Shown in pieces: positions 24,800-33,712 of a stretch of DNA of 64,000 bases. The notes beneath the pieces are model-generated. The model saw only the letters and a list, made by a program, of their open reading frames with translations. It searched no databases and was not told the origin of the DNA. A program made the position numbers and the translations under genes. The stretch's first letter is position 1; every line of letters starts with the position of its first letter. Source of the DNA: Phenylobacterium sp. GTDB lineage: Bacteria; Pseudomonadota; Alphaproteobacteria; Caulobacterales; Caulobacteraceae. The stretch covers positions 62,001-126,000 of the forward strand of contig JADCAS010000004.1 of assembly GCA_020401865.1 (NCBI GenBank), in the 5' to 3' direction.

Positions 24800-25679
24800 T
24801 ACCGCCGAAATTTCCGGCGCTGATCGCCGAATCGCGATGATTGTGCTCCTGGCCGGGGCCTGCATCATTGGCCTGGCGCCGATCTTGGTGCGCTTGGCGG
24901 ACTCCGGACCCGCGGCGGTCGGATTCTGGCGGATGATGTTCGCCCTGCCCCTCCTGGCCCTGATCGCCCGGCGGGAGAGCGGCGGCGTAGGGCCCCCGGG
25001 GTGGGTGCTGGTCTTTGCGGGCGTCGCCTTCGCCCTTGACCTTGCCTTCTGGCACTACGGGATCGCCCTGACATCGGTGGCCAAGGCGACCATCCTCTCC
25101 AACCTGACACCTGTCATCGTTACCGGTGTGGCCTGGCTTGTGTTCCGGGAGAGGGTCCGCCCCTTGTTCCTGGCCGCCGTCGCCCTGGCCGTAGGCGGAG
25201 CCTGCCTGATGACCCTGGCGCGGGACCCTGGACTGCCCGGCGCCAACCCGGCCCTGGGAGACGCCCTCTCCGCCATGGCGGCCGTCTGGTACGCCCTTTA
25301 CTTCCTCGCCGTGCAGAGGGCCAGGCGGACCCGCGGCGCCACCCAGGTCATGTTCTGGTCAAGTCTGACCGCCGCCCCTCTCTTGCTCGTCGCGTCCACC
25401 CTTCTCGGAGAGACCCTCCTGCCGGCGACGCCCGGGGGATGGGCCGCCTGCGTCGGCCTCGGGATCATGCACGTCACCGGACAGGGTGCGATCGCCTGGG
25501 CTCTGGGCCGGCTGCCGGCCTCGGTGACCTCCGTTGTGGTGCTGGTCCAGCCGGTCGTGGCGGCGATTCTGGGCTGGGCGCTCTTTGGCGAAGTTTTCGG
25601 CCCGGGCCAGATGCTTGGCGGCGCCATCGCCCTTACCGGGGTCGTCCTGGCCCAGAGGGCGGCGCGTCCGGCCGCTTAG
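24786..25679 (+). CDS. EamA/DMT-family drug/metabolite transporter
   Basis: A 297-residue inner-membrane protein of ten predicted helices in two EamA repeats (about 18-145 and 160-290). Repeat 1 includes ILVRLADSGPAAVGFWRMMF and the end-motif VLIFRER-type WLVFRERVRP; repeat 2 ends GWALFGEVFGPGQMLGGAIA. Substrate unknown. The start is uncertain: TTG at 24786 or 24792 overlapping gluQ (GGAG at 24781), or ATG at 24837 without a ribosome site but directly before the first helix. Its stop TAG and the TAA of convergent selO share two bases. Confidence 0.85.
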   Translation: MSLTDTAEISGADRRIAMIVLLAGACIIGLAPILVRLADSGPAAVGFWRMMFALPLLALIARRESGGVGPPGWVLVFAGVAFALDLAFWHYGIALTSVAKATILSNLTPVIVTGVAWLVFRERVRPLFLAAVALAVGGACLMTLARDPGLPGANPALGDALSAMAAVWYALYFLAVQRARRTRGATQVMFWSSLTAAPLLLVASTLLGETLLPATPGGWAACVGLGIMHVTGQGAIAWALGRLPASVTSVVVLVQPVVAAILGWALFGEVFGPGQMLGGAIALTGVVLAQRAARPAA

Positions 25680-27100
25680 CCGCCCTGAAGGCCCCAGGCG
25701 GTCCGGGCGAGCTCGATCTCGTCTATCATCGCCTCGAACCCCGACCAGTCGTCGTCAACTGTGATTGGCGTCCACAGGGCCTCGATCCGGTCAATCAGGA
25801 GCTCAACAGGCCCGTCCCGGCCGAACAATGGATGGCCCAGCCGCTCGGGACGATCCGGCTCTGCGGCCGCCATCTCACGCCGGAGGTCCTCGAACTCCGT
25901 GCGACGGTAGACCGCGCCGCGGGGACCCTCGAGGGCCCGGACGCTGTCGCCGCAGAACCAGTCAAAGAAGAAGGGCTCCCAGCGGATTGCCGGGCCACCG
26001 GCAGCAAGGGCGCGGAATGCCGCGCTGACAAGCCGGCCATCCGCCTCCCCGTCCCGGGGGGCAAGACCGAGGCGCTTCAGCATCGCCCGGGTGAGGGCGC
26101 CTCGGTAGAGATCGCCAAAACCGTTCAGGACCTCCACAAGGGAGTCCTCCGGCGACCCGGCCATTAGCAGGCAGCCAGCCAGCTGACGCAGGTTCCAGAA
26201 CACCGCCTCGGGCTGGCGGCCAAAACTGTAGAGGCCGGAATGGTCGAAATAGGCCGCCACGAAGTTCGGGTCATTGTGCGGCAGGAACCGGTAGGGCCCA
26301 TAGTCGAAGCTCTCTCCGGTGATGTTCATGTTGTCGGTGTTGAGGACCCCATGCACGAATCCTGCGGCCATCCAGGCGCCGGTCAGTCGCGCCGCGCCCC
26401 GGCAGGCCTCCTCGAGCAGCGCGACCCCGGGATCGGCTTCCCCTGACCGATGGGGAAAGTAGAGCTCTAGGGTGTAGTCCACCAGCTTCCTGACCAGGTC
26501 CGGCCGCTCCAGGGCCGCCGGACGCTGGAAGGTGCCAAACCGGATGTGGCTATGGCTGAGGCGTACCAGGACAGCAGAGCGCGTGGGGCTGGGTTCATCC
26601 TGCCGCACCAAGGACTCGCCAGTCTCCATAAGGGAGAAGGCCCGAGAGGTCGGTACGCCCAGGGCCTCAAGCATGCCCGCCGCGAGCACTTCGCGGACCC
26701 CGCCCTTCAGCGTCAACCGGCCGTCGCCACCTCGCGACCAGGGCGTGAGGCCCGACCCCTTGGTCGCAAGGTCGAGGAGCCGGCCGGACCCGGCCTCCCG
26801 CAACTGGGCGAAGGTGAAGCCCCGGCCATCGCCAATCTCTGGATTGTAAACGCGGAACTGGTGGCCGTGATATCGCTGGGCAAGGGGTCCGGGCAGGTTG
26901 TCCGCAAGGGGAGCGAAGCGACCGAAATGGTCCGTCCACTCCGCGTCGGTCAGCCCGGCAAGGCCCACGGTGGCGGCGGCGCGGTCGTTCCGCCATCTGA
27001 GCCGGAGACTCGGGAAGTCAGCCGCCCGGACCGGATCGGCGAAATCGGCTCCGAGGATCGGGAGGCGGGGATCAGGACGGTAGTCCGCGGACAGAGGCAT
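25676..27100 (-). CDS. selO: Protein adenylyltransferase SelO (YdiU/UPF0061)
   Basis: A 474-residue pseudokinase-fold enzyme that transfers AMP from ATP to Ser/Thr/Tyr of target proteins in redox homeostasis. The length matches bacterial SelO. Recognisable blocks are QRYHGHQFRVYNPEIGDGRG, TPWSRGGDGRLTLKGGVREV (nucleotide loop and lysine), HGVLNTDNMNITGESFDYGP (metal-binding Asn and Asp) and FLPHNDP. No C-terminal selenocysteine or Cys-rich end is seen. The ATG at 27100 is the family start. Convergent and two-base overlapping with the EamA gene. Confidence 0.95.
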   Translation of the reverse strand: MPLSADYRPDPRLPILGADFADPVRAADFPSLRLRWRNDRAAATVGLAGLTDAEWTDHFGRFAPLADNLPGPLAQRYHGHQFRVYNPEIGDGRGFTFAQLREAGSGRLLDLATKGSGLTPWSRGGDGRLTLKGGVREVLAAGMLEALGVPTSRAFSLMETGESLVRQDEPSPTRSAVLVRLSHSHIRFGTFQRPAALERPDLVRKLVDYTLELYFPHRSGEADPGVALLEEACRGAARLTGAWMAAGFVHGVLNTDNMNITGESFDYGPYRFLPHNDPNFVAAYFDHSGLYSFGRQPEAVFWNLRQLAGCLLMAGSPEDSLVEVLNGFGDLYRGALTRAMLKRLGLAPRDGEADGRLVSAAFRALAAGGPAIRWEPFFFDWFCGDSVRALEGPRGAVYRRTEFEDLRREMAAAEPDRPERLGHPLFGRDGPVELLIDRIEALWTPITVDDDWSGFEAMIDEIELARTAWGLQGG

Positions 27101-27179
27101 GCTCCCGAGATGACCGCCACCGCCGCCGACCGCAAGACCTGATCCTTGCCTATCCGCGCCCGCATGTTAACCGGAGCCA

Positions 27180-28382
27180 ATGAGCCGCAAGATCACCCTC
27201 GACTTCCTGAAGACCGAAGCCGCCTCCGGCACGGCTCTGGCCCTGGCTGCAGCCCTCGCCATCTTCCTCGCGAATTCGCCCTGGGCGACGAGCTATTTCA
27301 GCGTGATCAAGCATCCTCTGACCTTTCAGGTCGGAGACTTCGAGATCACCAAGCCTGTCCTGAAATGGATCAAGGACGGGCTGATGACGATCTTCTTTTT
27401 CGTCGTCGGGCTTGAGATCAAGTACGAAATCCTCAGGGGCGAGCTCTCAAACCCGCGCAAGCTGGCGCTCCCGGTTCTTGGAGCCCTCGGCGGCATGGTC
27501 GTACCGGCAGCGGTCTATCTCGCCTTCAACATGGGGCCGGGCGGCGCCGTCGAAGGCTGGCCGGCGCCGGTCGCCACGGATATCGCTTTCGCCCTCGCGG
27601 CCCTGGCCATAGCGGGTCCCCGCCTGCCACTGTCCCTGCGGACCTTCCTGCTGACCCTCGCAATCGCCGACGACCTTGGCGCGGTGGTGCTGATCGCGAC
27701 CCTGTTTACCGAGCGGATCGACCTTGTCGCCCTCGCGGGCGCAGGCGTCGTGCTGGCCCTGATGGTCCTGGCCGGACGCTGGAGGGGCGCACCCTACGCC
27801 CTGTTCGGCGTTCTGGCCTTCCTGGTGTGGGCCTTCACCCTGGAGAGCGGCGTGAACCCCTCGATCGCCGGCGTGGCGGCGGCCATGACCATTCCGATCG
27901 AGCCCCGGCGGCCCGGTGAGTCCGGGATGCTCAAGCAGATGATGCACGCCCTTCATCCCTATGTGGCCTACGGCGTCATGCCGATCTTTGCATTCGCGGC
28001 GGCGGGCTTCTCGTTCGGGGACCTGTCGGCGGACAACCTGCTCAGTCCCGTGGCGATCGGCATCGCCGCCGGCCTCTTTATCGGCAAGCAGATCGGGGTC
28101 TTCGGCGCCTCGGTCCTGGCCATCCGCCTGGGGATCGCCAGACGGCCGAGCGACTCCACCTGGGTGGAGATCTACGGCTGCGCCCTGCTCTGCGGCGTCG
28201 GCTTCACCATGAGCCTGTTCATCGGCGCCCTGGCCTTTGACGCCGAGAACCCGACGGCGCAGAGCGCTGTGCGGCTGGGTGTCATCGGCGGCTCGCTCCT
28301 GTCAGCCGCGGTCGGGATGGCGGTCCTGGCCTGGCGCCAGAGGCAAAGGGACCAGCTTGCTGCAACTGAGGCCGGCGCTTAG
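27180..28382 (+). CDS. nhaA: Na+/H+ antiporter NhaA
   Basis: A 400-residue inner-membrane antiporter exporting Na+ or Li+ in exchange for protons. The ion-binding aspartate pair lies in LAIADDLGAVVLI (about residues 161-173). Other signatures are the first helix with LAIFLANSPWATSYF, KDGLMTIFFFVVGLEIKYE and KQIGVFGASVLAIRLG. Full length compared with the family. A GGAG lies just upstream of the ATG. It is a single unit with no adjacent nhaR-type regulator. Confidence 0.96.
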   Translation: MSRKITLDFLKTEAASGTALALAAALAIFLANSPWATSYFSVIKHPLTFQVGDFEITKPVLKWIKDGLMTIFFFVVGLEIKYEILRGELSNPRKLALPVLGALGGMVVPAAVYLAFNMGPGGAVEGWPAPVATDIAFALAALAIAGPRLPLSLRTFLLTLAIADDLGAVVLIATLFTERIDLVALAGAGVVLALMVLAGRWRGAPYALFGVLAFLVWAFTLESGVNPSIAGVAAAMTIPIEPRRPGESGMLKQMMHALHPYVAYGVMPIFAFAAAGFSFGDLSADNLLSPVAIGIAAGLFIGKQIGVFGASVLAIRLGIARRPSDSTWVEIYGCALLCGVGFTMSLFIGALAFDAENPTAQSAVRLGVIGGSLLSAAVGMAVLAWRQRQRDQLAATEAGA

Positions 28383-28411
28383 GGCTGAGTCCGTCCACGG
28401 CTGGCCGGCGC

Positions 28412-29347
28412 TCAGGAGAAGGCGGCTTTCATGGCCTCCGCCGCCTCGCGGGCCGCCGTTTCCACCGCAGGCGAAACATCGCCCATGATGTAGAAGTCGT
28501 GCAGGAGGTCCGGATAATGGACGTGGCGCACAGGCACGCCCGCAGCATCCAGCCGCCGCGCGTAATCCCGTCCCTCATCCTGGAGCGGGTCATATCCGGC
28601 CGTCACGACGTAGGCCGCAGGCGTGGCCGAGACATCCACATTCGAACCCAGGATCACCCGGTCGATCTCGGGATGGCCGTCGGCGGCCAGGCACTTCACG
28701 AACCAGTCGATCGCCGCTTTGGTAAGGAGCGGGCCGTCCATCCGCTTGCGGCTCTCGGTCTCGGTCTCCGGGCAGATGTAGGGATAGAGCAGCATCTGGA
28801 AGACCAGGCGACGCTTCGGGTCCGCCTTCAGGTCGATGGCGACCGAAGCGGCGAGGTTGCCGCCCGCCGAGCATCCCCCGACCCCGATGCGGGCGGGATC
28901 GAACCCGATCTCGGAAGCATGATCGAAGGCCCACTTCGTCGCGGCGAGACAGTCGTCGTGGCTGGCGGGAAAGGGGTTCTCCGGGGCGAGGCGATAGTCG
29001 ATCGCCAGGACCCGGCAGCCTGAATAGGCGGCCAGGCGCCGGCAGTGCCCGTCATGGGTTTCGAGGTTGCCGATGGCAAAGCCCCCGCCATGGAAGTAGA
29101 CGAGGCCAGGGGTGACCTCCGGGGCGCCCGCAGGCGTATAGAGGCGCGCACCGACCGAGCCGGCGCCGCCGTCGACCTGCAGGTCGCGGGTCACCACGTC
29201 CTTAGGCGCCCGGGTATTCTGGCTGGTGCGCTGCATGACATAGCCTGCGCGCACCATCTCCGGCGGCAGGCTGTCGAGGGGCGGCGCCTGCTGGCCGGCG
29301 GCGGCGGCGGCCTCAGCCTCGAGCATGGCCTTGAAATGCGGATCCAT
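28412..29347 (-). CDS. Alpha/beta hydrolase (hormone-sensitive-lipase family esterase)
   Basis: A 311-residue carboxylesterase of the HSL/bacterial family IV. The oxyanion motif HGGGFAIG is near residue 80 and the nucleophile Ser in GGCSAGG near 152. The Asp and His come later (e.g. the VTAGYDPLQDEG and HDFYIMGD segments). The ATG at 29347 follows an AGGAGG site. It lies downstream of an acyl-CoA synthetase gene in the same direction (28 bases apart), suggesting release of an acid that is then CoA-activated; the substrate is unknown. Confidence 0.9.
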   Translation of the reverse strand: MDPHFKAMLEAEAAAAAGQQAPPLDSLPPEMVRAGYVMQRTSQNTRAPKDVVTRDLQVDGGAGSVGARLYTPAGAPEVTPGLVYFHGGGFAIGNLETHDGHCRRLAAYSGCRVLAIDYRLAPENPFPASHDDCLAATKWAFDHASEIGFDPARIGVGGCSAGGNLAASVAIDLKADPKRRLVFQMLLYPYICPETETESRKRMDGPLLTKAAIDWFVKCLAADGHPEIDRVILGSNVDVSATPAAYVVTAGYDPLQDEGRDYARRLDAAGVPVRHVHYPDLLHDFYIMGDVSPAVETAAREAAEAMKAAFS

Positions 29348-29375
29348 GGGTGCGCCTCCTGCTGGCGTTGAGGGT

Positions 29376-30956
29376 TCAGCCGACCCGGCGTTCGCGGCCT
29401 TGCCAGTAGGGCTCGCGAAGCTCCCGCCGCAGGACCTTTCCCGAAGGATTGCGCGGCAGGACGTCGATGAAGTCGATGGTCTTGGGGGTCTTGTAGCCGG
29501 CGATCAGGGTCCGGCAGTGGGCGATCACGTCCTCAGGATCCATCACCGCGTCCGGCCGCAGTACGACGATGGCCTTTACCGCCTCGCCCCAACGGTCGTC
29601 CGGCACACCGATCACGGCGGCGTCCGCCACGGCGGGATGCGACATCAGGGCGTTCTCGACCTCGGCGGGATAGACGTTCTCGCCGCCGGTCACGATCATG
29701 TCCTTCACCCGGTCGTGAATGAACAGGTAACCGTCGGCATCAAAGAAACCGGCGTCGCCCGACCGGAACCAGCCCTCGGAGTCGATGGACTGGGAGGTGG
29801 CGTCGGGCCGGTTCCAGTAGCCCTTCATGATCCCTTCCGAGCGGAGCTCGATCTCCCCGACCTCCCCGACCTCGGCGTCGCGACCGTCGATGCGGACCCG
29901 GATCTCGTACCCCGGAGACGGTCGCCCGCACGAGCGCAGCTTGCCCAGGGCGGGGTCATGCGCTTCCGGGGGCAGGTAGCACCCGCCGCCAATGGTCTCG
30001 GTCAGGCCGTAGAGCTGCATGAACCGCGACCCGAAGCGGGCCTGGGCGCGCGTGAGAACCTCCTCCGAGATCGGCGAGGCGCCGTAGTAGACGTAGTCCA
30101 GGCGGGACAGGTCAGCCCGGGCCTGCTCGGGGTGCTGAAGCACCATGTTGATGATGGCCGGGGCCAGGAAGGCGTGGCGGACCCCATGTTCGCCGAACAG
30201 GCGCAGCATCAGGCCGATGTCGACCTCTCGCATGATGATGCAGCGACCGCCCATCAGCAGGCCGAGCATGCCGAGATTGGCGCCGGCCACATGGAAAAGC
30301 GGCATGCAGACGAGGACAGAGTCGCCCGGCTCGATCAGGGCCCAGGCGGTGCTGGCGCTCTTGAAGCAGGCGGCGTAGTTGGCCTCGGTCAGCTGGACGC
30401 CCTTAGGCAGGCCGGTCGTACCCGAGGTGTAGAGCTGGATGACGTCATCATCCGCCTGTGCGGTGCGCATGGGATCGACGTCGGAATGGGCTCCAATCCA
30501 GTCGCGGAAGCCCGGCCAGGCGGCGTGGCCCGGCTCGAACTGGATACGGGTGGAAAGGTCGGGCAGGTCCCCGGCCAGGGCCTCGATCATCCCCGAGTAA
30601 TCCGCCCCGATCACCGCCAGCCGGCAGCCTGCGTCCTTCAGGATGAAGGCGATTTCCGGCGGCGCAAGTCGCCAGTTCACCGGATTGAGGCAGGCGCCGG
30701 CCTTCAGGCAGCCGAACCACAGGATGAAGAAGTCGGCGTTGCCGCGGGCCAGGGACCCGACCCTTTCACCTGGCTTCACGCCGGCTGCGATCAGCGCCTG
30801 GGCGCACTGCGAGGACAGGGCGTCGAGTTCCGCATAGGTGATCTGCTCGTCCTGGAAGACCAGAGCGACGGCGTCAGGCCTCACCCGGGCATGATACCGC
30901 ACCACGTCCGCAGCGCAGGACAGTTCGGGAAGAACGATGCTTTGCGCTTCAGGCAT
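29376..30956 (-). CDS. AMP-dependent acyl-CoA synthetase/ligase
   Basis: A 526-residue ANL-superfamily ligase making an acyl-CoA through an acyl-adenylate. The P-loop-like motif LYTSGTTGLPKGVQLT lies near residue 170, the A5 motif LYGLTET near 315, and the A8 hinge with GWFRSGDAGFFDADGYL and DRVKDMIVTGGENVYP near 400-430. The catalytic Lys in NPSGKVLRR is near the C-terminus. Most similar in style to fatty/aromatic acyl-CoA ligases. The frame is open 53 codons upstream, but the ATG at 30956 (MPEAQSIVLPEL) gives the usual length. Confidence 0.9.
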   Translation of the reverse strand: MPEAQSIVLPELSCAADVVRYHARVRPDAVALVFQDEQITYAELDALSSQCAQALIAAGVKPGERVGSLARGNADFFILWFGCLKAGACLNPVNWRLAPPEIAFILKDAGCRLAVIGADYSGMIEALAGDLPDLSTRIQFEPGHAAWPGFRDWIGAHSDVDPMRTAQADDDVIQLYTSGTTGLPKGVQLTEANYAACFKSASTAWALIEPGDSVLVCMPLFHVAGANLGMLGLLMGGRCIIMREVDIGLMLRLFGEHGVRHAFLAPAIINMVLQHPEQARADLSRLDYVYYGASPISEEVLTRAQARFGSRFMQLYGLTETIGGGCYLPPEAHDPALGKLRSCGRPSPGYEIRVRIDGRDAEVGEVGEIELRSEGIMKGYWNRPDATSQSIDSEGWFRSGDAGFFDADGYLFIHDRVKDMIVTGGENVYPAEVENALMSHPAVADAAVIGVPDDRWGEAVKAIVVLRPDAVMDPEDVIAHCRTLIAGYKTPKTIDFIDVLPRNPSGKVLRRELREPYWQGRERRVG

Positions 30957-31005
30957 GAGGATGCTGTCCGGCAGGGTCCGCGGGGCGTGTATCAGGTAGC
31001 ATGAG

Positions 31006-31030
31006 CGCCCCGGAGCCAGGCTCCGGGGCG
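31006..31030 (-). terminator. Hairpin between aldehyde dehydrogenase and acyl-CoA synthetase genes
   Basis: A perfect CGCCCCGGAGCC/GGCTCCGGGGCG inverted repeat around one base, ten bases past the aldehyde dehydrogenase stop. There is no T-tract on either side, so it may be a Rho-dependent or mRNA-stabilising hairpin rather than a full intrinsic terminator. Confidence 0.5.
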
Positions 31031-31039
31031 ACGCTGTTC

Positions 31040-32476
31040 TTACTCGGCGGCCTGGGGCGCGTAGCCCAGGACGGCCTTGGTCTCGAGGAACTCGTGGAAG
31101 CCATAGTCGCCCCACTCTCGCCCGTTACCGCTCATCTTGTAGCCGCCGAAGGGCGCCATCATGTCGCCCCCGCCGCCGTTGATGGACACCTGACCGGCCC
31201 GCAGCTTGGAAGCGATCTTCCGGGCCTTGTCGAGGTCAGCTGACTGAACGTAGGCCGCAAGGCCGTACTCGGTGTCGTTGCCGATATCGATCGCCTGGTC
31301 GACGGAGTCGTAGCCGAGGATCGAAAGGACGGGTCCGAAGATCTCTTCTGCGGCAATGGTCATATCGTTGGTGACGTTCGCGAAGACGGTGGGCTTCACA
31401 TAATAGCCCTTGTCCAAACCTTCCGGACGGCCCGTGCCGCCGATGACCAGGGTCGCGCCCTCGTCGATCCCGGCCTGAATCAGCTTCTGGATCTTGTTGA
31501 ACTGGACCTCTGAGACCACCGGACCGAGCTGAGAATTACCGTTGGGGTCGCCGACGGTGACCTGCGAGGCGGCCTCACGGGCGACGGCGATGGCCTCGTC
31601 CATGCGTGTCTTCGGCACCAGCATCCGGGTCGGCGCATTACAGGACTGGCCGGAGTTGGTCATCATGGTCGCCACGCCGCGGGCCACGCCCTTGGCGAAG
31701 GCGTCATCGTCCAGGACGATGTTCGGGCTCTTGCCGCCCAGTTCCTGGGCCACGCGCTTGACGGTCGGGGCGGCGTTGCGCGCCACCTCGATGCCGGCGC
31801 GGGTCGAACCGGTGAAGGACACCATGTCGATGTCCGGATGGCTCGACAGGGCTGCGCCGACGGTCGGCCCGTCGCCGTGGACCAGGTTGAACACGCCGGC
31901 CGGCACGCCCGCCGCATGCATGATCTCGGCGAAGATGTGCCCGGAGAAGGGCGCGACTTCCGAGGGCTTCAGCACCATGGTGCAGCCCGTCGCGATGGCG
32001 GGCGCCACCTTGCAGACGATCTGGTTCAGCGGCCAGTTCCAGGGGGTGATGAAGCCGCAGACGCCGATGGGCTCCTTCACCAGGAGGGTCGGACCGCGCT
32101 GCTCCTCAAACTTGAAGTCCTTCAGCACGTTGATGGCGGTGGACAGGTGCCCCATACCGATCGGCACTTGGGCGCGCTGGGCGAGGGAGGCGGGGGCGCC
32201 CATTTCCTCGGTCACGGCGACGGCCAGGTCGCCGAAGCGCTTCTGGTATTCGGCCAGGATGCGGTTCAGGACGTCGAGGCGTTCCTCGCGGGTGGTCTGG
32301 GACCAGGTCTTGAAGGCCTTCTTGGCCGCGGCGACGGCCTTGTCGACGTCCTTGGCCGAGCCCAGGGCGATCTTGCCGCAGACGCCTTCGGTGGCGGGGT
32401 TGATGACGTCGAGGGTCTTCAGCTCGACCGGATCGACCCACTGGCCGTCGATATAGAATTTCAGATACTCGCGCAT
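31040..32476 (-). CDS. NAD(P)-dependent aldehyde dehydrogenase
   Basis: A 478-residue ALDH-superfamily enzyme oxidising an aldehyde to the acid. The cofactor region is ITPWNWPLNQIV and VLKPSEVAPFSG, the catalytic Glu lies in AQELGGKSPNIV (about 250) and the nucleophilic Cys in NSGQSCNAPTR (about 284). The C-terminal FGGYKMSGNGREWG loop is standard. The ATG at 32476 has a GGAGG site. With the downstream ligase and esterase it forms a leftward catabolic cluster: an aldehyde would be oxidised to the acid, then activated with CoA. Confidence 0.93.
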   Translation of the reverse strand: MREYLKFYIDGQWVDPVELKTLDVINPATEGVCGKIALGSAKDVDKAVAAAKKAFKTWSQTTREERLDVLNRILAEYQKRFGDLAVAVTEEMGAPASLAQRAQVPIGMGHLSTAINVLKDFKFEEQRGPTLLVKEPIGVCGFITPWNWPLNQIVCKVAPAIATGCTMVLKPSEVAPFSGHIFAEIMHAAGVPAGVFNLVHGDGPTVGAALSSHPDIDMVSFTGSTRAGIEVARNAAPTVKRVAQELGGKSPNIVLDDDAFAKGVARGVATMMTNSGQSCNAPTRMLVPKTRMDEAIAVAREAASQVTVGDPNGNSQLGPVVSEVQFNKIQKLIQAGIDEGATLVIGGTGRPEGLDKGYYVKPTVFANVTNDMTIAAEEIFGPVLSILGYDSVDQAIDIGNDTEYGLAAYVQSADLDKARKIASKLRAGQVSINGGGGDMMAPFGGYKMSGNGREWGDYGFHEFLETKAVLGYAPQAAE

Positions 32477-32594
32477 GGCGTCCTCCGGGAAGTGGTTCGT
32501 GTGGGCGCCGGGACCTCCGCGGCCGCCTTCACCTTTCTACAATAGTGATCAGGCGCCCAGGTGGAAGGGGGATTCAGACTCGGAATCCGCAGCG

Positions 32595-33527
32595 TCAGGA
32601 CTGATGCACGAGGGCGAGGCCGGCGACAGGGCTGCGGCCCTTCAGAACGTAACCGGCGCGAATGGAGCCTATGTAGAGGTCTCGGAGGTCAGGTCCGCCC
32701 CAGGTCACATTGGTGGGATGGTTGACCAGCTCTCCTGTCGGGTCATGGATCACGGTCACCTTCTCGCCCGACGGCGTGATGGCGACGACCTTGTTTGCTG
32801 CCGGAAGGCAGACCCAGAGGTTACCCTCGGCGTCCATCCCGACCCCGTCGGTATAGCCGAGGTCCTCCTCCCGGGCTGGCGGAAGGCCAGGTCCTGCAAG
32901 CAGACCCAGCACCGGACCATAGCGGACAGCAGGACCCAGACGGGCGCCCGGGAGGATATCGAAGGCCAGAACGTCGGCGGCGGAGGTCTGGGCGCAGAAC
33001 AGTTTCCGGTGGTCCGCCGAGAGGGCAAGTCCGTTGGGGAACTTCAGCCCTTCCGCCACGATCTCGCTGGACCCGTCGGGTCGCACGACGAAGAGAAACC
33101 CGTCGGCGCGGCCGTCCAGCGCCTGGGGCCAGGTCTCGGCATGCGTGGAGTTGGCGCACCAGATGTTCCCGTCCCGGTCCATCACCGGATAGTTGGCGCT
33201 GGTCAGCCGCCGACCCTCGACCTCGGTCACCAGGGTCTCATGGACGCCTGTCTCGGGATCGAACCTCTGGAGCGGGCCCTCCTCCCGGTCATAGATCCCG
33301 AAGTTGGCGATGAGGATCCGGCCCTGCGGGTCCATGTTGATCCCGTTGGGCGCCCCGCCTTTTGGACCCAATCGCACGAAGCTCCCGTCCGGCAGGATCT
33401 CGGCCACGGCGCATTGGTGGTCGGAGGCGAAGACTCGCCCTGCGGCGCTGACGACGACATCCTCTGGCCGGTCGATGCCCACGGCGATCTTATGGAACGA
33501 GGCGGTATCGATAGGCGAAAGCGGCAT
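32595..33527 (-). CDS. SMP-30/gluconolactonase-like beta-propeller protein
   Basis: A 310-residue six-bladed propeller of the SMP-30/LRE family, which includes lactonases and related hydrolases. Motifs: GGAPNGINMDPQGRILIANFG, SANYPVMDRDGNIWCANS, GLKFPNGLALSADHRKLF (Asn/Asp metal ligands) and DGVGMDAEGNLWVCLPAA. No signal peptide, so cytoplasmic. It is separated by about 120 bases from the aldehyde dehydrogenase in the same direction and may belong to that catabolic cluster. The substrate lactone is unknown. Confidence 0.87.
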   Translation of the reverse strand: MPLSPIDTASFHKIAVGIDRPEDVVVSAAGRVFASDHQCAVAEILPDGSFVRLGPKGGAPNGINMDPQGRILIANFGIYDREEGPLQRFDPETGVHETLVTEVEGRRLTSANYPVMDRDGNIWCANSTHAETWPQALDGRADGFLFVVRPDGSSEIVAEGLKFPNGLALSADHRKLFCAQTSAADVLAFDILPGARLGPAVRYGPVLGLLAGPGLPPAREEDLGYTDGVGMDAEGNLWVCLPAANKVVAITPSGEKVTVIHDPTGELVNHPTNVTWGGPDLRDLYIGSIRAGYVLKGRSPVAGLALVHQS

Positions 33528-33628
33528 GTCTGGCTCCTGGACGGCGTCGGACAGTGTGTGCCCAGCCGGGCCGCCTCGACAAGTCCGACGACCGCAGCTA
33601 AAGCCCGTTCTGCTGCAAGGAGAGCCCC

Positions 33629-33709
33629 ATGAGCCCCCTCTTCATCGTGATCCCATTTTTCCTGTTCTTCGCCGTGATGAACATCATCGACATGGGCCGG
33701 CTCGACTAG
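33629..33709 (+). CDS. 26-residue hydrophobic small protein upstream of the folM-like gene
   Basis: A 26-codon ORF with an AAGGAG ribosome site (33617-33622) and ATG at 33629. It encodes MSPLFIVIPFFLFFAVMNII and ends DMGRLD, i.e. one membrane helix with a charged C-terminal tail. The stop lies three bases before the next gene's ATG, so it is the first cistron of the SDR-folB-membrane protein operon. The well-placed ribosome site and clean hydrophobic content argue for a real peptide; an alternative is a translational leader for the SDR. Confidence 0.65.
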   Translation: MSPLFIVIPFFLFFAVMNIIDMGRLD

Positions 33710-33712
33710 ACC

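Noticed and set aside
29325..31004. A 559-residue plus-strand open frame opposite the acyl-CoA synthetase
   Set aside because: Antisense shadow; the minus-strand ligase has all ANL motifs.
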